Below, one piece after another: positions 6,832 to 11,583 of a stretch of 11,583 nt of DNA. Origin of the DNA: Acidisphaera sp035272265. GTDB lineage: Bacteria > Pseudomonadota > Alphaproteobacteria > Acetobacterales > Acetobacteraceae. A program made the position numbers and the translations under genes. The DNA is taken from positions 1 to 11,583 of the forward strand of contig DATEQV010000183.1 of the NCBI GenBank assembly GCA_035272265.1, read 5' to 3'. The notes under the pieces were generated by a model. The model saw only the letters and a list, made by a program, of their open reading frames with translations. It was not told the DNA's origin and searched no databases. The first letter of the stretch is position 1. Each line of letters opens with the position of its first letter.

Positions 6832-7875
6832 ATGACGGAATCAGCCCTTCGTGGCCCCGTGCTGGGCATCGAGACAAGCTGCGACGAGACCGCGGTCGCC
6901 GTGCTGTCGCCCGACGGACGTGTGCTGGCCGAACAGGTCCTCAGCCAAACCGACCACGCGGCCTATGGCGGCGTGGTGCCGGAGATCGCCGCGCGCGCGC
7001 ATCTCGCGCACCTGCCGGCGATGATCGTGCGCGTGCTGGCCGAAGCCGGGGTGGCGCCGCGCGGCCTCGGCGGAGTGGCCGGCACGACCGGACCCGGCCT
7101 GATCGGCGGGCTGATCGTCGGCTCGAGCGTGGCCAAGGGCATCGCGCTGGCGACCGGCGCGCCGTTCGTCGCCGTCAACCACCTGGAGGCGCACGCGCTG
7201 ACCCCGCGCCTGCCGGGCCTCGACCCCGCCGGTGCGCCGTTTCCGTACCTGGTGCTGCTGGTCTCAGGCGGCCATTGCCAGTGCGTGCTGGCGGAGGGCG
7301 TGGGGCGCTACGTGCGGCTCGGCGGTACGGTCGACGACGCCGCGGGCGAGGCGTTCGACAAGGTGGCGAAGCTGCTGGGCCTGCCGTGGCCCGGCGGCCC
7401 CGCGCTGGAACGGCTGGCGTCGTCGGGCGATGCGACGCGCTACGCGTTCCCCCGGCCGATGCTGCGGCGGGAGGGCTGCGACTTCTCCTTCTCCGGCCTG
7501 AAGACCGCGGTGGCGCACACCGTCGCCAAAGCCAAGCTGTCGGCGCAGGACGCGGCCGACATCGCCGCGAGCTTCCAGGCGGCGGTGGCCGAGGTGATCG
7601 CCGACCGCGCGGCGCACGCGCTGCACATGGCGCGCGCGACGCATCCGCGGCTCGACCTGCTGGTGGTGGCGGGCGGCGTCGCCGCGAACGGCGCCATCAG
7701 GGCCGCGCTGGCCGGGATGGCCGCGCGGGACTCCGCCCGACTGCTCGCCCCGCCGCTGCGGCTGTGCGGCGACAACGCTGTCATGGTCGCGTGGTGCGCG
7801 ATCGAGCGGCTGCGCGCGGGCCTGCCGGATCGGCTCGACGCGGCACCCCGCCCGCGCTGGCCGCTGGACGCCTGA
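6832..7875 (+). CDS. tsaD: tRNA N6-adenosine threonylcarbamoyltransferase TsaD
   Basis: TsaD transfers the threonylcarbamoyl group from TC-AMP to A37 of ANN-decoding tRNAs, working with TsaB and TsaE, to form t6A. It belongs to the ASKHA ATPase superfamily. From ATG 6832 the product has 347 residues. Motifs seen are LGIETSCDETAVAV (11-24), GGVVPEIAARAHL, metal-binding HLEAH (H117, H121), LLVSGGHC (142-149), GTVDDAAGEAFDKVAKLLG, FSFSGLKTA (218-226), VAGGVAANGAIR and the metal aspartate in CGDNAVMVAW (D313). The start could also be ATG 6817, or 6757 in the same frame, but that last would run far into hemC. It diverges from hemC as in many alphaproteobacteria. The commonly linked gpsA is not downstream. 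Confidence 0.96.
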   Translation: MTESALRGPVLGIETSCDETAVAVLSPDGRVLAEQVLSQTDHAAYGGVVPEIAARAHLAHLPAMIVRVLAEAGVAPRGLGGVAGTTGPGLIGGLIVGSSVAKGIALATGAPFVAVNHLEAHALTPRLPGLDPAGAPFPYLVLLVSGGHCQCVLAEGVGRYVRLGGTVDDAAGEAFDKVAKLLGLPWPGGPALERLASSGDATRYAFPRPMLRREGCDFSFSGLKTAVAHTVAKAKLSAQDAADIAASFQAAVAEVIADRAAHALHMARATHPRLDLLVVAGGVAANGAIRAALAGMAARDSARLLAPPLRLCGDNAVMVAWCAIERLRAGLPDRLDAAPRPRWPLDA

Positions 7876-7970
7876 CCCGCGGCGGCTCTCGTTACGCAGT
7901 TGGGATCGAACACCGCTGTCCATCCGCTTCCGAAACGTGTTATGCCACCGCCCACGCGCCGGAAAAAACC

Positions 7971-7984
7971 GGGGGGAGCAGGCA
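7971..7984 (+). promoter_or_regulatory. Strong ribosome binding site that fixes a GTG start
   Basis: GGGGGGAG at 7971-7978 lies six bases before GTG 7985. This is the clearest Shine-Dalgarno sequence seen before any gene in the window. It favours GTG 7985 over the in-frame ATG at 7937, whose extra 16 residues (MLCHRPRAGK and onward) do not look like part of a tyrosinase. Confidence 0.7.
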
Positions 7985-9439
7985 GTGAGCGGTGCATCGG
8001 TCAGGACGCGGAAGAATGTCTGGACGCTCAGCGGCCAGAACGACGACCTGTTCTGGTACGGCAAGGCCGTCGCGGCGCTGAAGCAGCGGCCGATCACCGA
8101 TCCGACGAGCTGGCGCTACATGGCCGCGGTGCACGGCTATCCCGGTCACGACGCCGACCCCTTCGCGGTTGCCGGAGAGGCGATGCCGTCGGGTCCCGAC
8201 CAGACGGCATTCTGGAACCAGTGCCAGCATCACAGCTGGTTCTTCCTGCCCTGGCACCGCGCCTACCTGGCGGCGTTCGAGCAGATCGTGGCCGACGCGG
8301 TCGTCCAGGCCGGCGGCCCCGACGGCTGGGCGCTGCCGTACTGGAACTACGACTACAAGGATCCCGACCCCGCGCTTCCGTCGGACAATCCCGGCGTGGA
8401 CCAGTACCGGGCGCTGCCGCCCGCGTTCCAGGACGACGAGAGCGCGCTGTTCGTCCAGCAGCGCGACCTGCCGGGCGAAACTCCGCCGTACATCCTGCCG
8501 CAGGATGCGAGCCTGAACTGCCTGACGCATCAGGGCTTCGACGATCCCCGCCCCGGCGATTACGGCTTCGGTGGCCCGAAGACCGGTTTCCATCATGGGT
8601 CGGACGGCGCCGAGGGCTGGCTGGAACAGGTCCCGCACGACAGCGTGCACGGCGACGTCGGCGGCTTCATGGGCGCGTTCGAGACGGCGGCGCTCGATCC
8701 GATCTTCTGGCTGCACCACGCCAACATCGACCGCCTGTGGGAAGTCTGGCGCCTGCGCTACCCGCGATCCGCCAATCCGGCCGACCCCGCCTGGCTGAAG
8801 CCGACCCCGCCCTTCAGGCTGCACGACAAGTCGCGCAACGTGTGGTCGTTCACGCCGCAGGACATGCTCGACACGACGAAGGTCCTGCACGGCTACCGCT
8901 ACGACGACGTCTCCGATCCGCTGCCGCATCCGGCGGTGCAGCCGCACATGGTCGCCGCGATGGCGGCCCCGCTGCCGCCCGAGCTCGTCGCCGCGAGCGA
9001 CAAGACGTCGATCGACATCGATGCGCCATCGACCACGGTGCGCGTCACGTTCGACGACGCCGCGCGCAAGGCGGCGACGGACCGGCTGAAGGGCGCGCGG
9101 CCGGTGCGCGCGATCATGAACTTCGAAAACATCACCGGCTCCGGTGGCTCGAGCAACATCAGGGTGACGATCGAAGCCGCGGGCGCGAGCGCGGGGCCGC
9201 CGCTGCTCGCCGGCCACATCAGCGTCTTCGGCCTCAACCTCGCGTCGCGCGCCGCGGGCCTCCATGGCGGCAGCGGGCTGACCAAGACGCTGGACGTCTC
9301 GTTGATCCTCGAGCGGCTGCAACAGGGCGGCTGGGACGGCCATGCGCTCGACGTGACGTTCACGCCGTCGCGGCCCGGACGGCGGGACGCGGTCGCCGAC
9401 GACCTCAAGCTCGGCCGCATCAGCATCTACGCATGCTGA
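7985..9439 (+). CDS. Tyrosinase/polyphenol oxidase family type-3 copper enzyme
   Basis: Enzymes of this family oxidise phenols and/or catechols to o-quinones with a dinuclear copper centre. The 484-residue product (GTG 7985 start) shows both copper sites. The CuA ligands are H50, H82 and H91 (CQHHSWFFLPWHRAYL, 80-95). The CuB ligands are H218 and H222 (HDSVHGDVGGFMG) and H245 in DPIFWLHHANIDRLW. C80 lies two residues before H82, the arrangement that forms a Cys-His thioether in fungal tyrosinases. D219 occupies the place of the Asn next to the first CuB histidine in classical tyrosinases, which may favour diphenolase activity. Residues ~350-484 form a beta-rich C-terminal domain like those of polyphenol oxidases, ending in LKLGRISIYA. 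No Sec or Tat signal is visible, so a cytoplasmic location is likely. The stop overlaps the next gene by seven bases. The physiological substrate is unknown. Confidence 0.92.
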   Translation: MSGASVRTRKNVWTLSGQNDDLFWYGKAVAALKQRPITDPTSWRYMAAVHGYPGHDADPFAVAGEAMPSGPDQTAFWNQCQHHSWFFLPWHRAYLAAFEQIVADAVVQAGGPDGWALPYWNYDYKDPDPALPSDNPGVDQYRALPPAFQDDESALFVQQRDLPGETPPYILPQDASLNCLTHQGFDDPRPGDYGFGGPKTGFHHGSDGAEGWLEQVPHDSVHGDVGGFMGAFETAALDPIFWLHHANIDRLWEVWRLRYPRSANPADPAWLKPTPPFRLHDKSRNVWSFTPQDMLDTTKVLHGYRYDDVSDPLPHPAVQPHMVAAMAAPLPPELVAASDKTSIDIDAPSTTVRVTFDDAARKAATDRLKGARPVRAIMNFENITGSGGSSNIRVTIEAAGASAGPPLLAGHISVFGLNLASRAAGLHGGSGLTKTLDVSLILERLQQGGWDGHALDVTFTPSRPGRRDAVADDLKLGRISIYAC

Positions 9440-10236
9440 CGGCGCCGGCGATCAGCGGCGCGGCGGCGTGGTTCGGCTGGGACGTGCCGCACGACAGGCG
9501 GGCGGATCATCCGGCGTGGCTAGTGCTGCCGCTCAGCGCCCTCGCCTGGCTGTTTCTGGTGCTGCAGCCGGAATCGGGCGCGATCGCGCTGTGCCACGCG
9601 CCGGCGTCGAGTGCCGTGGGCAGCGTCACCGACCGTCTGCAGGCGGCGTGGCGGACGGGCGCGCTCGGCTTGATGCTGCTCGGCTGGATGGTGATGACGG
9701 TGGCGATGATGCTGCCGCGCGCCGGCGCGATGCTGCGGCACGTGGCCGGCCGGAGCTTCGCCGCGCGGCGTCGGCGTGCCGCGGCCGAGTTCCTGGCCGG
9801 CTATCTGGCGGCCTGGACGTTGCTCGGCGTGCTGCTGGTCCCGCTCGCCGCGGCCGCGCCCGGCCTGCTCGGCGGCGCATGCGTGCCGGCGGCGGGCTTC
9901 CTGCTGGCGGCGGCGTGGCAATGCACCGCGGCGAAGCGCCTGGCGCTCCTGCGATGCCATCGGACCGGCCCGCTGTCGCCCTGGGGCTGGCGCGCCGACC
10001 GCGACTGCCTCGGATTCGGCCTCGCGCACGGCAAGGACTGTGCCGCAAGCTGCTGGGCGATGATGCTGGCCTGCATGCTCGCGTCGCACGCGCTGCTGCC
10101 GATGCTGTGCGTGCAGGCGATCGCGGCGTCCGAGCGCCGCGCGCGCGTGCCCGCGCTGCACCGTTCGGCACTGGCGCTCGCCGGATGCGGCGTGCTGGCC
10201 GCCGCACTCGCGCTCGGCGGATTAAGTCCGTCGTAA
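9433..10236 (+). CDS. DUF2182 family predicted metal-binding membrane protein
   Basis: This 267-residue polytopic inner-membrane protein has hydrophobic segments near residues 28-44, 77-95, 118-142, 148-165, 204-230 and 245-262. DUF2182 hallmarks are visible: WMVMTVAMMLP (85-95), the WQCTAAKRLALLRCH segment (162-176) and DCAASCWAMM (202-211) with C203 and C207. The family is described as predicted metal-binding from its Met- and Cys-rich membrane motifs; no function is firmly established to my knowledge. The start codon lies inside the end of the tyrosinase gene (ATGCTGA, 9433-9439), so translation of the two is coupled. The same frame stays open far upstream, but that part is antiphase to tyrosinase and does not code. 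Pairing with a copper enzyme suggests copper transport or loading, which is inference. Confidence 0.88.
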   Translation: MLTAPAISGAAAWFGWDVPHDRRADHPAWLVLPLSALAWLFLVLQPESGAIALCHAPASSAVGSVTDRLQAAWRTGALGLMLLGWMVMTVAMMLPRAGAMLRHVAGRSFAARRRRAAAEFLAGYLAAWTLLGVLLVPLAAAAPGLLGGACVPAAGFLLAAAWQCTAAKRLALLRCHRTGPLSPWGWRADRDCLGFGLAHGKDCAASCWAMMLACMLASHALLPMLCVQAIAASERRARVPALHRSALALAGCGVLAAALALGGLSPS

Positions 10237-10344
10237 CCGCTTCGCCGGATGCTGTCGCGGCATCAGCCGCGGCACAATAATGCCACCTCGCACGCCCGAC
10301 GCCGATCGCCCGTGGCCGCTCGCCGCTCCTGCGCGGAGCTGAGC
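10237..10344 (+). other. Intergenic spacer with a short hairpin and an AT-rich patch
   Basis: The 108 bp between DUF2182 and the next gene hold a six-base-pair hairpin, CGCGGC-ATCA-GCCGCG (10256-10271). It is followed closely by CACAATAATG (10273-10282), the only AT-rich patch and a possible -10 region for the downstream methyltransferases. No T-run follows the hairpin and no clear -35 was found, so neither terminator nor promoter is established. The methyltransferase frame is open through this spacer from ATG 10249, but its residues there are Arg/Ser-rich and unlike protein sequence. Confidence 0.35.
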
Positions 10345-11097
10345 GTGGAAAGCCGCGACTGGACCGCCGAAATCCCCGCCATCGTCGAGCGTGCTCATGA
10401 GTGGGCCGCGCTGCTCGCGGACAAGCCGTTCGCCAACAACAACGGCATGGCGCCCGACGCGGCGTTCCAGCTGTTCTACTGGGTGCGCGAGATCGCGCCG
10501 AAGCTGATCGTCGAATCCGGCACCTGGCGCGGCTTCTCCACCTGGACGATGCGGCACGCGGCACCCGACGCCCGGATCATCAGCCTCGATCCGATCTTCG
10601 CGCTCGGCCACTGCATCGATCCCGCGAAGCTCGCCCCCGCCTACTGGCCGCCCGACCTCGAGCGCATGGGCACGGATTTCTCGTGCTGCGGGTTCGAGTT
10701 CATGGACAAGCCGGCGCCGTCGCTGGTGCTGTTCGACGACCACCAGCACAAGATCCACCGGCTCCAGCAGGCGATCCAGAAGGGCTTCCAGCACGTCATC
10801 TTCGACGACAACCTTCCCGGCCGCGCCACGCACCTGACGTTCTTCCACTACCTGCGCGACCCGCCGATCAAGTGCTGGATGGAGGAGGTCGTCGAGCGGT
10901 TCGAAATCTTCCCGCCGCTGTGGGACACCCAGGCCGGCATGCGCAACGAGGAGTTCGTGCCCGGCCTCAACATCCCGCGTGATCCGTCGCTTGATTGCCT
11001 CGACACGACCGCGCTGCCGCGCAGCGGCTACACATGGCTGACCTACGTCAAGGTGCGCGACTCCGCCCTTGCGCCGCGATTGCGCCGCGCGGCCTGA
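10345..11097 (+). CDS. Class I SAM-dependent methyltransferase-like protein (CmcI/TylF-like)
   Basis: This 250-residue protein has a Rossmann-type methyltransferase core. LIVESGTWRGFSTW (54-67) is the SAM-binding motif I. IISLDPIF (78-85) supplies the acidic residue of strand 2. LVLFDDHQHK (127-136) and VIFDDNLPGR (151-160) are strand-end motifs whose acidic residues resemble the metal-binding aspartates of the TylF/MycF and CmcI families. The substrate cannot be told from sequence. The start is chosen at GTG 10345 because GGAG (10335-10338) lies six bases upstream. ATG 10249 would add 32 residues that are Arg/Ser-rich and look non-coding. It ends four bases before the start of the TylF-family reading frame, so the two are probably in one transcript and may act on the same product. 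Confidence 0.75.
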   Translation: MESRDWTAEIPAIVERAHEWAALLADKPFANNNGMAPDAAFQLFYWVREIAPKLIVESGTWRGFSTWTMRHAAPDARIISLDPIFALGHCIDPAKLAPAYWPPDLERMGTDFSCCGFEFMDKPAPSLVLFDDHQHKIHRLQQAIQKGFQHVIFDDNLPGRATHLTFFHYLRDPPIKCWMEEVVERFEIFPPLWDTQAGMRNEEFVPGLNIPRDPSLDCLDTTALPRSGYTWLTYVKVRDSALAPRLRRAA

Positions 11098-11101
11098 CGT
11101 C

Positions 11102-11152
11102 ATGTCGCAGTACGCCGACCTCGATCCCGAGTTCGCGCCGCTGTGGCGTTAG
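11102..11152 (+). other. Interrupted N-terminal segment of the TylF-family gene (16 codons, then TAG)
   Basis: ATG 11102 opens a frame reading MSQYADLDPEFAPLWR and then TAG (11150-11152). The same frame continues CQPATMTSVERLYALYKAVE. From memory, TylF/MycF-family proteins commonly begin with a segment of the form QYxDxDPxF....(E)RC.PYTMTSxERMYALY. These 16 codons therefore look like the genuine start of the next gene, separated from its body by one amber codon with no frame change. A CAG-to-TAG transition is the simplest explanation. The alternatives are a sequencing error, or decay with reinitiation at ATG 11168. Confidence 0.65.
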
Positions 11153-11167
11153 TGCCAGCCGGCGACG

Positions 11168-11583
11168 ATGACCTCGGTCGAGCGGCTGTACGCGCTGTAC
11201 AAGGCGGTCGAGTATCTCGCCGCTTCGGGGATCGCGGGCGACTTCGTCGAGTGCGGCGTGTGGCGCGGCGGCTCGATGATGTGCGCGGCGCTGACGCTGT
11301 TGCGTCGCGGCGACACCAGCCGCGGGCTGTATCTGTACGACACGTTCGAGGGCATGGTGCCGCCGGAGCCGGCGGACGTCGACTTCCGCGGCCAGCCGGC
11401 CGGCGCGCGGCTGGCGTCCGAGGAGCGCAGCGAGGACAGCACGATCTGGGCCTATGCGCCGCTGGAGCGGGCGCGGCGGAACCTCGCCGCGACCGGCTAT
11501 CCGGAGGCGCGGATCACCTACGTGCGCGGCCCGGTGGAGCAGACGATTCCCGGCACGATGCCGGAGCGGATCGCGCTGCTGCG
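11168..11583 (+). CDS. TylF/MycF-family O-methyltransferase (right-truncated, amber codon upstream)
   Basis: This family comprises SAM- and Mg2+-dependent O-methyltransferases of macrolide and other sugar moieties, with many members in surface-glycan or secondary-metabolite clusters. From ATG 11168 the visible 138 residues contain MTSVERLYALYKAVEY (1-16), GDFVECGVWRGGS (24-36, the SAM-binding loop), LYLYDTFEGMVPPE (54-67) and a later YVRGPVEQTIPGTMP. The window ends before the metal-binding and catalytic aspartates. ATG 11168 has no recognisable Shine-Dalgarno sequence, and the conserved upstream 22 codons from ATG 11102 are interrupted by TAG 11150-11152. The gene may be expressed as a short form or may be a pseudogene. 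Family assignment is strong; functionality is uncertain. Confidence 0.82.
   Translation, partial: MTSVERLYALYKAVEYLAASGIAGDFVECGVWRGGSMMCAALTLLRRGDTSRGLYLYDTFEGMVPPEPADVDFRGQPAGARLASEERSEDSTIWAYAPLERARRNLAATGYPEARITYVRGPVEQTIPGTMPERIALL

Noticed and set aside
7900..7945. Possible sigma-70 promoter before tyrosinase (TTGGGA at 7900, TGTTAT at 7938)
   Set aside because: The spacing between the two boxes is about 32 bp, far too long, and no better -35 was found for TGTTAT.
7900..10236. A single 778-codon protein ending in DUF2182
   Set aside because: Only the part from 9433 has membrane-protein character and family motifs. The upstream part is the antiphase frame of the tyrosinase gene and contains no domain.
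10222..11103. A 293-codon minus-strand open frame opposite the first methyltransferase
   Set aside because: The plus-strand frame has recognisable SAM-binding motifs and a Shine-Dalgarno sequence. The minus frame is Arg/Val/Glu-rich with no motif.
1..11583. CRISPR array, tRNA, rRNA, transposase or phage genes
   Set aside because: I looked for regularly spaced repeats, cloverleaf-like segments, rRNA signatures and DDE, HUH or integrase motifs, and saw none.

Overview
The window is very GC-rich chromosomal DNA with tightly packed genes. It most likely comes from an alphaproteobacterium. The main evidence is the order hemC-hemD-mic60-hemY, divergent from tsaD, which is characteristic of that class. 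A Mic60/mitofilin homologue between hemD and hemY is close to diagnostic. The REP-like palindromes and details of HemC (a KDLET motif, a GQGIVGV motif) fit a Rhodospirillales/Acetobacterales-type organism, but the sequence alone does not settle the order.

Layout from left to right. (1) Positions 1-66 hold the end of an unidentified plus-strand gene. (2) Positions 67-290 have no confident gene. They carry one copy of a roughly 70-bp dispersed repeat with a palindromic core, and a short coding-like stretch next to surE. (3) On the minus strand, a DUF817 membrane-protein gene (2025-1114) is followed by surE (1082-291), probably as one transcript. (4) Positions 2026-2272 are a repeat-rich spacer with a 96-bp REP-like inverted repeat and a second, inverted copy of the 70-bp repeat. 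The surE/DUF817 block is therefore bracketed by inverted repeats. (5) The minus-strand haem operon hemC (6771-5797), hemD (5780-5079), mic60 (5082-3601) and hemY (3601-2273) has very short gaps or overlapping start/stop codons. (6) tsaD (6832-7875, plus strand) diverges from hemC with about 60 bp between them. (7) Where gpsA often follows tsaD in this class, there is instead an accessory pair: a type-3 copper tyrosinase/polyphenol oxidase (7985-9439) and an overlapping DUF2182 polytopic membrane protein (9433-10236). (8) The right end has two SAM-dependent methyltransferase-type genes on the plus strand: a CmcI/TylF-like protein (10345-11097) and a TylF/MycF-family O-methyltransferase cut by the window edge. 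The conserved N-terminal segment of the latter is interrupted by an in-frame amber codon.

How the genes work together: HemC and HemD perform consecutive steps of tetrapyrrole synthesis, making the linear hydroxymethylbilane and closing it to uroporphyrinogen III. Mic60 and HemY are membrane-anchored proteins carried in the same transcript. TsaD makes the universal tRNA t6A modification. The tyrosinase and DUF2182 genes are translationally coupled, which suggests a joint function, perhaps copper handling for the oxidase. The two methyltransferases probably belong to a secondary-metabolite or surface-glycan modification cluster that continues beyond the window.

Most notable: the overlapping tyrosinase-DUF2182 pair, the amber codon in the TylF-family gene, and the inverted 70-bp repeats whose palindromic cores are flipped relative to their flanks. 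No CRISPR array, rRNA, tRNA or transposase gene was seen.
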